Source: a virus. From it: a DNA stretch of 64,000 nucleotides. The stretch lies in the IMG/VR virus record IMGVR_UViG_3300034418_007243, positions 1-64,000 of that record, one strand, 5' to 3'. The notes under the pieces are model-generated. The model was not told the DNA's origin and made no database searches. It saw only the letters and a list, made by a program, of their open reading frames with translations. Positions 49,077-58,462 of this stretch are shown here, in pieces (the stretch's first letter is position 1; every line of letters begins with the position of its first letter). The position numbers were made by a program, and so were the translations under genes.

Positions 49077-52000
49077 ATGTATAAAGAAGATGATGGTTGT
49101 TGGGAATGTCAACAAAATAAGTTTAAAAAAGGAGGAGCTAAAGGTTCTGACAAAAAATGGATACAGAAAGCTGTTAAAGGTATGCGTAAAGATAAACCTT
49201 GTACAGGCTCTAAGTTTGGAGGTCCTTCTTGCCCACCTGGTACTAAACGATATAACTTAGCTAAAGTATTTAGAGAAATGGCTGCTAAAAAGAAAAAAGA
49301 AATGGGAGGTCAATCAGCTCCTATGAACATGGCTCAAAACATTGGTCAAGATAATATTAATTATTTTACATCAACACTTAAAGATAATGCATCTCAAGTA
49401 ATGCAAGATCAAATGTTAAATCAGGTAGCTCAACAAGAAATGATGATGCCTTATTTTAACAATGGTGGTCCTAATAATATTTTTGGATATAGTAAAAAAA
49501 GTACTGATCCTAATGCTATATATTATCAAAATGCTCTTAGAGAAAATCAAGCTAATAAATTTGATTTTGGTAATTATTTATTTGATGCTGCAAGTCAGTT
49601 ACAAAAAGATATAGACTGGGCTAATACTTATAATAAAATGTACGGTCCAGAATTAAAACAAAAACAGACTAGTAAATTAAGTAAAGAATTTAGAAGAGAT
49701 TTAAGAAGTGATAATGAAGAAATATCAGATTGGGCAAAAACATGGCGGAAAGAACAATGGAGGCCAACTGTAAGAAAAAATAGAAAAGCACAAGCTAAAA
49801 TATTTTGGGATAAGCTTAATCCTTTTACTCCTAACCCTGAAATTCCTCAAGTAAATACTAATACTCAAGTACAACAAAATCAATACGGTGGAACAATAAA
49901 TTATAATGATATGAATTTTAATGGATACTACGGCATGCCTATGTATAATCAAGGTGGCATGAAAAACTATGTTTATCAAGGACAAGATACAGGTATGACT
50001 GCAGAAGAGTTTTATCAGTATCAATTAGAAACAGAAGGCCCATTTATCTTACCTGATGGTACAGACACAGGTATGTCAAAAGCTGAGTTTATGGATATGC
50101 AATCTCAACAAATGCCTGAGATGCAACAGATGGATGATGGGGGTTCTAAAAAACAATCTTTTTCAGAATATTATGCTAATAAACCAAATTTAAGTCAAAG
50201 ATTTAATAAATTATGGGGTTCCTCAAATTCTCCAAATTTTGAATTTTCTTTAGATACTGATGGTGATGGAATGGTTAGTCAAGAAGAATTAAGAGCAGCA
50301 ACAGGTAACTATAAATATAACACAGGTGATCCTTTTGGTTACAGTTTTTTAAAAAATTATTTTTTTCCACCAGCAACTAACGGTTTATATAGACCACAAA
50401 GTTCTCAACAAGCAGCAACTTCTACATCAAGTAGTGACTATCCTCTTATTGATGGAAAAGAAATGACAGAATCACAAAAAAAGAATCATGATCGCATGAT
50501 TGCAGGAGGATTTGAATTTGATCCCGCTACAGGTAGTTATCAACAAACTTCTCCAAAAAAACAAACACAAACTAAAAACACTAAGCAAAAAAATACTACA
50601 AACACTCAAACGGAAGAGGTAGATGAAAATGTAGCTTCAGTAGAAAATACAGCAGAATTATTAGAAAATAATACAACAGGAACTTCTGATGGAGCTGCAG
50701 GAGTAGATGCTGGAGCATCTGATGGAGCTGTAAGCTCAGATGCTGGAGCAAGTGATGCAGTAGTAGCAGATAACGCAACGGGAACTAATAATAATATAAC
50801 TCCAGTTTATGCTCCGTCACCTCAAATAGGATATGCGGGTGTTCCTGTTTTGCAAGGCCAGTTTATTATGCCTGGTCGTACAACAAGAAATAGTTATGTT
50901 CCTGGTGGTTATGGTTTAGCTCCTATAGCTTATAATGCTGCTGGAACTTATTTAGATGAGTATAATAGTGTATCAAGAGCAGGTGGATTAAGAGGTTTTT
51001 TCAAAGGCAGGGAGAATGAATATAATCTGAAGTTTAAACATAACATGCTTACTGATGATCAAAAAAATCAACTGTTTCAAATAGAGATGCGTAGAAGAGG
51101 TTATAATCCAGATGGTACATCTATAAGTGGAGGAACAGGAAGTAGTGCAGATGCTGAAAAAGCTGCAACTGATGCAGCTGCTGTAGTAGACCAAGTAAGC
51201 AAAGATGAAGCTAAAAAAGCTGTAGCAGAAAGAACTGCTCAAGGACTACCTCCAAATACAAACCCTACAAGCAAGCTAGGTCAAGAACCTAACTTCCCTA
51301 TAGATTTATCTATGATGAATCAAGAAGCTGCAAATACTGTAGATGAATTAGTACAAGAGCAAAATAATCCTAACACTACAGGAAATAATAGAAATGTTAT
51401 TACAGGACAATCAAATACTAATAAATTAAGTGTAGGAATGCAAAAAGCAGATCCTACAGGAATGGGTACGCCTCCAGCAGATTATCAACCTGTACCAACA
51501 TATTCTACAACTCCTATAAAAACTTTAACTCCAGAACCATTAGTTTCTGCAACACCTGAAACTCCTATAACAGAAAGCGAATTAGATATTGATTATTCTA
51601 AGATTCCTATAGATGAATCACCTACTGTTACAGGTAATAAACCTACACCTGAAGAAGAAGATGCAAGAGTTCAGGAACAAATTAATATGGCTGAAAATAA
51701 AGGTTTTTATGGCGGTGGTACTGTAAGAAGAAAATCTTATATGAATGGAGGTAATGTTCAATTGCAAGCATTACATAATGAAATGCAAGCTTTAACTGCT
51801 AGACAAAATGAAATTAGAAATTTGATTAATAATCAAATGTTTAATTCAGGTCAGTCACAATTACCTACACAAATGCAACAACCTATGCCTATGCAGCAAC
51901 CTATGCAGCAACCTGTAGCTAGATTTGGTTATCAAGTTAAAAACGGTAACTTAATGAATAGTTATGCTAAAGGAGGAAGTTTTAATAATCCTGGTTTTAT

Positions 52001-52193
52001 GTCTTTACCTGATTCTGTTCAACAAAAAATTATGACAGCTAGCCAAAATAAAATGGCAATGGGTGGAGCTTATGATTATTATGGTGGTGGCGGAAGTCAC
52101 ATGGATTATAATGAAGGTGGAGAATACTATCTATCAGATGATGAGATTCAAGCTTTCTTAGAAGCAGGCGGTCAATTAGAAATAATGGAATAA
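49077..52193 (+). CDS. Low-complexity cargo protein with basic N-terminal module and EF-hand
   Basis: From ATG at 49077 the product has about 1038 residues. The first 75 form a basic cysteine module (CWECQQNKFKKGG; KKWIQKAVKGMRKDKPC; NLAKVFREMAAKKKK). The rest is Gln/Asn/Ser/Thr/Ala-rich, with repeats such as TGTSDGAAGVDAGASDGAV and MQQPMPMQQPMQQP, and many short X-GG-X signatures. One perfect EF-hand loop DTDGDGMVSQEE starts at D393. The order and composition match inner-capsid cargo proteins of crAss-like phages. An alternative ATG lies nine bases upstream. Confidence 0.55.
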   Translation: MYKEDDGCWECQQNKFKKGGAKGSDKKWIQKAVKGMRKDKPCTGSKFGGPSCPPGTKRYNLAKVFREMAAKKKKEMGGQSAPMNMAQNIGQDNINYFTSTLKDNASQVMQDQMLNQVAQQEMMMPYFNNGGPNNIFGYSKKSTDPNAIYYQNALRENQANKFDFGNYLFDAASQLQKDIDWANTYNKMYGPELKQKQTSKLSKEFRRDLRSDNEEISDWAKTWRKEQWRPTVRKNRKAQAKIFWDKLNPFTPNPEIPQVNTNTQVQQNQYGGTINYNDMNFNGYYGMPMYNQGGMKNYVYQGQDTGMTAEEFYQYQLETEGPFILPDGTDTGMSKAEFMDMQSQQMPEMQQMDDGGSKKQSFSEYYANKPNLSQRFNKLWGSSNSPNFEFSLDTDGDGMVSQEELRAATGNYKYNTGDPFGYSFLKNYFFPPATNGLYRPQSSQQAATSTSSSDYPLIDGKEMTESQKKNHDRMIAGGFEFDPATGSYQQTSPKKQTQTKNTKQKNTTNTQTEEVDENVASVENTAELLENNTTGTSDGAAGVDAGASDGAVSSDAGASDAVVADNATGTNNNITPVYAPSPQIGYAGVPVLQGQFIMPGRTTRNSYVPGGYGLAPIAYNAAGTYLDEYNSVSRAGGLRGFFKGRENEYNLKFKHNMLTDDQKNQLFQIEMRRRGYNPDGTSISGGTGSSADAEKAATDAAAVVDQVSKDEAKKAVAERTAQGLPPNTNPTSKLGQEPNFPIDLSMMNQEAANTVDELVQEQNNPNTTGNNRNVITGQSNTNKLSVGMQKADPTGMGTPPADYQPVPTYSTTPIKTLTPEPLVSATPETPITESELDIDYSKIPIDESPTVTGNKPTPEEEDARVQEQINMAENKGFYGGGTVRRKSYMNGGNVQLQALHNEMQALTARQNEIRNLINNQMFNSGQSQLPTQMQQPMPMQQPMQQPVARFGYQVKNGNLMNSYAKGGSFNNPGFMSLPDSVQQKIMTASQNKMAMGGAYDYYGGGGSHMDYNEGGEYYLSDDEIQAFLEAGGQLEIME

Positions 52194-52203
52194 AACATTA
52201 ATA

Positions 52204-55095
52204 ATGAAAAGAGTTAAAATAACTAAAAATTTACCTACAGCTAAATACGGAACTGAATTAAAAAATCAAGTTCCTTATATAGATAATACAGCTGCACCTA
52301 ACCTAGGTATAGGAGATGTAGGAAGTAACCCCAGAATCTCCGTAAACAAAACATTAAAATCTGTACCTAGAGAAAAAGCTAATTTAGAAGCAGAAGTAGG
52401 TGAGACAGCTGTAACTGATCTTAATAGTGATGGTTTACCAGAATTTTATAAGATTGGAGGACAGAAACATTCTAAGGGTGGAACTCCTCTTAATCTACCA
52501 AATAACTCTTTTATCTTTTCTAACTCTAAAGAACTAGCTATAAAAGATCCAAAGTTATTAATGCAGTTTGGAAAATCTGTTTCTAAAAAAAATAAGAAAG
52601 GATTTACACCAGCTCAACTTTCTAAAGCTTATGATATAAATAATTATAGGCAAGTACTTGCAGATCCTGATTCAGATATGAAACAAATAGAAACTGCAGA
52701 AATGATGATTAAAAACTACATGGATAAGTTAGGAGCATTAGCTTTAGTACAAGAGTCTATGAAAGGTTTTGAAAATGGTATTCCTAATATATCATTACCA
52801 TACTTACAAAAAATAGGTATATCTAGTGAAGATATACTTCCTCCACCACCTCAACAATCTATGCCTCCACAACAAATGCCACAGCAAATGCCAAAGGCTA
52901 CCAATGGTTTAGAAGTTTTTAATGATTTTTATAATTCAGATTCTTCTGATAAAGAATATCTTAACTCTTTTAATAATGGAACAGGTGATTGGGTTGACAC
53001 AGATATATCAGTTAAAGAAAAAACAAAAGGTGCTTTTAATCCGGCAGCTGCAGCTAAGTTTGCAATGGATGGGATTTATGGAGGAATAATGGATTGGGAA
53101 GCAGGTAAACAAAAAGCTAAGAATGAAGAAAGACTTGCAAAAGGAACTGTAACAGCTGGCTTTAATCCTGTTGGTGCTGAGAGTGGAAAATGGGGACCAA
53201 ATACTAGAATGTATGATGCTAAAGATCAAGAGTATCCTGTTCAGTTTGATATATATACAGGTGATGATTCTTTTGTAAAATACGGTGGTCCTATAAAAGC
53301 TAAGTATGGTACAGAAGTAAAAACACCTAAATATGAGCATGGAGGTCCTCATACAGAAACAGTACCAGAAACTTCTACTAAACCTACTAAAACACAAAAT
53401 TTACCTGATGATGCTGTAGTATATGATGTTACAGATCCTAATTATGATCCTGGTAAAGTTAAAGAAGGTAACTACATTAAAAGAGATGGTAAACTTTATA
53501 AAGTAGGTAAAAGAGTTTATCCTGAATATAAAGGGCCTAGTGTAGATAAATTAGACCAAAGACTAAAAGGAGAATATGGTGACCGTAGAGAAGATTACGG
53601 AAGACTTGTTTATAAGTTTAATACAGATGAAGATCTAAGAAAAGCTTTTATTAAAAACTTTGATGAAGAAGTAGCTGGTTTACGCCCTGGAAAAAATTAT
53701 ACACAAGGACACATAGATAAACTCAAAAGTTTAGATGATCAACAAAAGATTGATTATTTTCTAAATGGTCAGAAACATAACATGATGATTTCTGCACAAA
53801 TGGGAGATGTAGCCAATGTTACAAATGTAGGTCAATGGGATAGAGGTAAAAAGAATGCTCAAGGTATACCTGTAAACTATGCAGCTGCTGTAAAACAAGT
53901 TGGTTTAGAACCTTTAACTGTTGATCAAACTTTAGGTTTGCAAGCAGGATATATTGGTGTGCAAAAAATGGAGAATGATCCTGAACTTAAAAAGAAACTA
54001 AAAAACTTTAATATATTTCAAAGTGGTGTAGGAGATGAAGGAGCTGCAGGTAAAAAAACAATATCTGAAGCAGATGGATGGCAAGGTAATACTACATCAG
54101 GAGAAATGCTTAGATGGAAGCCTACTGATTTTACTTTTGAAGAAGAAGAAGTAGAATGGACAGAAGAAGCTAAAAAAGAAGAAGAACCAGAAAAAGAAAC
54201 TAAAGGTGTAGAAGATAAATCAAGATCTACTTACACACCCTATTGGACTCAAGATTTACGTAATGTTAGTGGAGCTTTATATGACTTAGCTTCTGTTAAG
54301 AAATATGATCCTTGGCAAGCAATGCCTCAAATGTCTTTAGCAACTCCAAATTTTGCTGACTTTAGAGGAGCTGCTTCTAGATTAGGTTCTATGGCGCAAT
54401 CTGGCGCACAACAATTATCTAGTTTTGGAACACCTCAAGCTTTTGGAGCAGGTTTTGCAAACATCCAAAGAAATATAGCACAAAATATAGGTCAACTTCA
54501 AGATCAAGAATATAAAACAAATGTTGCTACAGCTAATCAATTTGAGATGTCTAACACAGCTCTTAAAAATCAGTTTTCACAATTAGCTGCAAAAGCAAGA
54601 ACGGATCTTTATGATAAGCAAATGATAGCTAACCAGCAATATGATAATGCTAGAAGAGCTTTGCGTTGGAACATGATTAATGCTATGAATCAAGCAGATA
54701 CTAACAGAGGTTTAACGCAAACAGCAAATACATTAACACCAAATCAATATCTTGATCCTACAACAGGTTTTACAACTTTTAGAGATGATGGTAGACAATT
54801 TTTACCAACTACAAAAACTCCATCAGTACAAGAGCAAGTATTAAAAAATGCACAAACATACATGAGAGATAACCCAGGTATGGATTGGGCAACAGCTACT
54901 AAAATTGCGTCTACAGGAATAAATAAAAATACTACTTCTACAACTGCAAATAATGAAAGTACACTTCAAGGTTATCCGGGTTATCCGTTAAATTCTAATA
55001 GGAGAAAAAGACAACAACCTGCCTATAGTCGCTTTATGCATGGGGGTTCTAATTCAAAGAAAAAGTGTAGAGTTTTAAGATTACCAAACAAATAA
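52204..55095 (+). CDS. Cargo/ejection protein with GG-H-S-GG motif
   Basis: The 963-residue product carries near residue 90 the crAss-type cargo signature YKIGGQKHSKGGTPLNLPNN, SFIFSNSKELAIKD. It is preceded by DLNSDGLPEF, a dockerin-like D-x-N-x-DG calcium motif. A Pro/Gln-rich linker (PPPPQQSMPPQQMPQQMP) lies near residue 225. The rest has a soluble globular part (HIDKLKSLDDQQKIDYFLN) and a C-terminal helical region with ANQFEMSNTALKNQFSQLAA. The final residues GGSNSKKKCRVLRLPNK repeat the GG-x signature. Confidence 0.6.
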   Translation: MKRVKITKNLPTAKYGTELKNQVPYIDNTAAPNLGIGDVGSNPRISVNKTLKSVPREKANLEAEVGETAVTDLNSDGLPEFYKIGGQKHSKGGTPLNLPNNSFIFSNSKELAIKDPKLLMQFGKSVSKKNKKGFTPAQLSKAYDINNYRQVLADPDSDMKQIETAEMMIKNYMDKLGALALVQESMKGFENGIPNISLPYLQKIGISSEDILPPPPQQSMPPQQMPQQMPKATNGLEVFNDFYNSDSSDKEYLNSFNNGTGDWVDTDISVKEKTKGAFNPAAAAKFAMDGIYGGIMDWEAGKQKAKNEERLAKGTVTAGFNPVGAESGKWGPNTRMYDAKDQEYPVQFDIYTGDDSFVKYGGPIKAKYGTEVKTPKYEHGGPHTETVPETSTKPTKTQNLPDDAVVYDVTDPNYDPGKVKEGNYIKRDGKLYKVGKRVYPEYKGPSVDKLDQRLKGEYGDRREDYGRLVYKFNTDEDLRKAFIKNFDEEVAGLRPGKNYTQGHIDKLKSLDDQQKIDYFLNGQKHNMMISAQMGDVANVTNVGQWDRGKKNAQGIPVNYAAAVKQVGLEPLTVDQTLGLQAGYIGVQKMENDPELKKKLKNFNIFQSGVGDEGAAGKKTISEADGWQGNTTSGEMLRWKPTDFTFEEEEVEWTEEAKKEEEPEKETKGVEDKSRSTYTPYWTQDLRNVSGALYDLASVKKYDPWQAMPQMSLATPNFADFRGAASRLGSMAQSGAQQLSSFGTPQAFGAGFANIQRNIAQNIGQLQDQEYKTNVATANQFEMSNTALKNQFSQLAAKARTDLYDKQMIANQQYDNARRALRWNMINAMNQADTNRGLTQTANTLTPNQYLDPTTGFTTFRDDGRQFLPTTKTPSVQEQVLKNAQTYMRDNPGMDWATATKIASTGINKNTTSTTANNESTLQGYPGYPLNSNRRKRQQPAYSRFMHGGSNSKKKCRVLRLPNK

Positions 55096-55147
55096 ATATA
55101 TGAGGTTTGGTAAACTTATATTATTTTTGAATAATAAGATATAAGAT

Positions 55148-58100
55148 ATGGCAACGTATATAAACGGAGTAACAGATTACATACCACAAATACAACCATT
55201 TAGACCTGATTTTAATTTTTATACTCAGGCTATGCGTTTTAAGCAAAGCAAACACGATGCTGCAAGAAGACAATTAAGTGATCTTTACGGTTCTTTGCTT
55301 AATGCTCCAATGACTAGAGAAGATAATATAGCTGCTAGAGATAAATTCTTTAAAACAATTAAAGAAGATATTAATAAGCTTTCAGGTATGGATTTATCAT
55401 TAGAAGCTAATGTTCAACAAGGACAAATGTTATTTAATCAGCTTACTGATAATACTAACATTGTTAAAGATATGGTTTGGACAAAACATTTTCAAAATCA
55501 AATGGCTAAAGGAAAAGCTCTTAAAGATTGTGCAGATCCTGAGAAATGTGGTGGTTCTTGGTGGGAAGGTGGTGATAGCTATATGGCATATAAAATGCAA
55601 GAGTTTAAAAATGCTTCTGCAGAAGATGCTATGAAAATGGGTATGGTTGATTATGTATCACAGCAAGATGTTATGGGTAAAGCTATGAAGCTTGCTAAAG
55701 ATGCTGGTTTAAGTATAACAATGGATCAATTACAAGGAGGTTATATAACAACTACTAAAAATGGTCCATTACTTCAAGGCCCTCTGTCTAATTTATTTAC
55801 AGGTACTTTAGCAAAAGATGGTAAAATACTAGAGTATTATAAAGCTAAAGCTTATGTAGATAGAAAAAACTTTGGTATGGCTAATGCTGATAAGTATGGT
55901 TCAGTTGAAGCTGCAGAGTCTTTTTATATACAGCAGAATGCTGACATGTTAGAAAAGCTTTACAATACTCAAACTCAGACTACTAAAGATGATGCTGCTA
56001 CAAATAAAAAAATCAAAGAAGAAGTTCTTAATGATGTAAATAAAAATGGAGCTAATCCTAAAAGTACAGTTTGGTCTGAGTTAGAACAAATGGATCTTGA
56101 AGAAAAAGGTTATGAATCTTCTTCTAAAGTATACGAAAACGCAGGTAATGAAACTGCTTTAGCAAAAAGAAACCTATCAGGTAGAGCACTTGATGGTGCA
56201 ATGGCTGCTTATTACTTAGGTAATGATATAAATAAAGCTGCACAAACTCTAGCAATGAAAGACTATGAGTTTAAAATGGAAGCAGATAAATATTCTTTGG
56301 AAGCCGTACAACAAAGAAACAGACTTTTACTAGAAGATGTTAAGCAAAAAAATAGGCTTGACATGGAGAAGTTCAAGTTTGATAATGAAAGATATCTTAA
56401 GCAAATGGAGCTTATGGGTCCTGCAGCTCTTAATACACCTTCGGAAACTATTGTAAATGGTTCTACTACAGGAAGTTTAACTTGGAATGAAGATGGTTAC
56501 ATGGGTTATGATAAGCTAGAAGCAGGAGCTAATCAATTTTCTGAAGATTATCAAAAGATGCAAAATGATTTAAGTGCTCCTGAAAAAGGAATTCTTTCTA
56601 TGGCGTATAAAGCTACAGAAAGTGCAGCATCTTTAGGTAATACTCAAGCTAAGTCAGATTATGTTGCAATGACAATGGATTACTTAGCAGCTCAAGGAGC
56701 AGCTGATCCGCAATCAGGCTTGGATATTAAATCTGTAGGAGTTGATCAAGAAAGTCAAGATCCTTCCAGAGAAATGGTTAGTGCTAGAAGACAAGAGTTT
56801 AATAATACTTTAGCAAAAATACAATCTGCAAAAAGCTTAGATGAAAAATTTGCTATAGCTAAAAAAGCTGGTGTAGATATAAATTCTTTATCTGGTTTTG
56901 ATGCAGATCAAATGTATATGAATACTGTTGAAAAATTTTCTGCAGATAATGCTCAAGGTGAAAATATAAGAAGACCTTATATGCGTCAAGTAAACCAAAT
57001 GGCTATTGCTAATAAAGAAAACATTAAAGCTAAGAGAGAATACTTAGCTAAGATGGATTCTGCATATGCTAATTTAGCCCTTGGTGTTATCAATAAAGTT
57101 AAAGCTGGTAAAGGTGGTTATAGCCAAGAAATGATTGATGCTATGGAAGCTTATATAGATACTGAAACTGGACATGCAAAAAGTTATGAAGAGTTTGAGA
57201 AAGCTTACATGGCTAAAGGTTATACTAGAGAACAAGCTCAGGCTATTTATAGACAAGATGAAGAGTATGATTACAGCACTTCAGGAGCTGGTAGTTATGC
57301 TAAATCTATAGGTAGAAATATTTATGAAGCAGCTGAAGGCGCTGCTATACCGGCTGCTGCAGGATGGCTTTCAGGAACAGCTGCCGCTGCTGTTTCTGCA
57401 GCTGGTGGTACTGCTGCTGCAACAGGACCTTTTGGTTGGGGTGCTGCTGCAGTTGCTTTTTTAGCTGCTAATGGTTTATATAATTTATGGGAAGCTACAC
57501 TAGGTGATGGTGACTATGGTTTAATAGGATTTGATTTTAAAGGTCCTGGATATTATGAAGGCAATAGAGGAGGTTATGGAGCAACACCTGAGACAGGTGG
57601 TGTAGGTAAAGGTAATCCTGGTTTATTAGATGCTTGGAAAAGAGCTTTTTCAGCACAAGCTGATCCTCCAGGAGATTATGGTTGGATGAATATACATGGT
57701 TTAGGCCAAAGATCTACTAAAGCAATTAACTATCAAATTGTAGATCCTAAATATACAGGAGCTGCTTCTACTATAGGAACATTAGGTATGATGAAAGATG
57801 TTTTAAGATCTACTAATGCTAAAGTAACTATGGGTGGCTTTGGTCAAGAAATACCTGAAGAAGTAGATGCTGAAGCTTTAAAAATACTTGGTATAGCAAT
57901 GACAGATATGTCAACTAATACAAAAGGAGCTAGTAGACTAACTCCTAATGTTACATATAGTCATATAGCTGGAGGAAATGATGATTGGGTAGCAATGAAT
58001 ATAAAGTTTAATGATGCTTTCTCAAATAGATTTAAAGGTAATGAAGATAATCCTGGTCCAACAAGAGGTTTACAAAATCAACTTAGAGATGAAGGTATAA

Positions 58101-58459
58101 CAATGTATGTACCCAAAGCAGAAGCTAATAATATATTTACTACTAATGCTGAAAGAACTAGTTTAGATATATTAATGGATTATAATAATGAAGTAACTAT
58201 TGATGCTTCTCCTAGATATACAAAAGGTCTTAGAGTAACTAGAGGACCTAATGGTTATTATACTGAAGGTTTAGCTGCTCAAGGAATAAATCCTGATGGT
58301 TCTTTTGACTGGGTAGCTTTTCAAAAAGATTACGGAAATAATGTAGACTTAACAAGTGCTTTTGCTGATGCAAATAAGTTAGCTGTTGATATTGATAAAG
58401 TAATGCAACTTCAAGAGAAACAGTGGAATCTTGCAAATGGTATAAAAGAAACAAGATAA
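55148..58459 (+). CDS. Cargo/ejection protein with hydrophobic Ala/Gly segment
   Basis: The 1103 residues start YINGVTDYIPQIQPFRPDFN, a beginning I remember from Bacteroidota phage cargo proteins. Long helices and coiled coils follow (YSLEAVQQRNRLLLEDVKQK). Near residues 735-785 a strongly hydrophobic Ala/Gly-rich stretch (AIPAAAGWLSGTAAAAVSAA; GAAAVAFLAANGLYNLW) could cross a membrane twice. The C-terminal 250 residues are globular. An inner capsid protein that enters the envelope during DNA injection fits these features. Confidence 0.6.
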   Translation: MATYINGVTDYIPQIQPFRPDFNFYTQAMRFKQSKHDAARRQLSDLYGSLLNAPMTREDNIAARDKFFKTIKEDINKLSGMDLSLEANVQQGQMLFNQLTDNTNIVKDMVWTKHFQNQMAKGKALKDCADPEKCGGSWWEGGDSYMAYKMQEFKNASAEDAMKMGMVDYVSQQDVMGKAMKLAKDAGLSITMDQLQGGYITTTKNGPLLQGPLSNLFTGTLAKDGKILEYYKAKAYVDRKNFGMANADKYGSVEAAESFYIQQNADMLEKLYNTQTQTTKDDAATNKKIKEEVLNDVNKNGANPKSTVWSELEQMDLEEKGYESSSKVYENAGNETALAKRNLSGRALDGAMAAYYLGNDINKAAQTLAMKDYEFKMEADKYSLEAVQQRNRLLLEDVKQKNRLDMEKFKFDNERYLKQMELMGPAALNTPSETIVNGSTTGSLTWNEDGYMGYDKLEAGANQFSEDYQKMQNDLSAPEKGILSMAYKATESAASLGNTQAKSDYVAMTMDYLAAQGAADPQSGLDIKSVGVDQESQDPSREMVSARRQEFNNTLAKIQSAKSLDEKFAIAKKAGVDINSLSGFDADQMYMNTVEKFSADNAQGENIRRPYMRQVNQMAIANKENIKAKREYLAKMDSAYANLALGVINKVKAGKGGYSQEMIDAMEAYIDTETGHAKSYEEFEKAYMAKGYTREQAQAIYRQDEEYDYSTSGAGSYAKSIGRNIYEAAEGAAIPAAAGWLSGTAAAAVSAAGGTAAATGPFGWGAAAVAFLAANGLYNLWEATLGDGDYGLIGFDFKGPGYYEGNRGGYGATPETGGVGKGNPGLLDAWKRAFSAQADPPGDYGWMNIHGLGQRSTKAINYQIVDPKYTGAASTIGTLGMMKDVLRSTNAKVTMGGFGQEIPEEVDAEALKILGIAMTDMSTNTKGASRLTPNVTYSHIAGGNDDWVAMNIKFNDAFSNRFKGNEDNPGPTRGLQNQLRDEGITMYVPKAEANNIFTTNAERTSLDILMDYNNEVTIDASPRYTKGLRVTRGPNGYYTEGLAAQGINPDGSFDWVAFQKDYGNNVDLTSAFADANKLAVDIDKVMQLQEKQWNLANGIKETR

Positions 58460-58462
58460 ACT

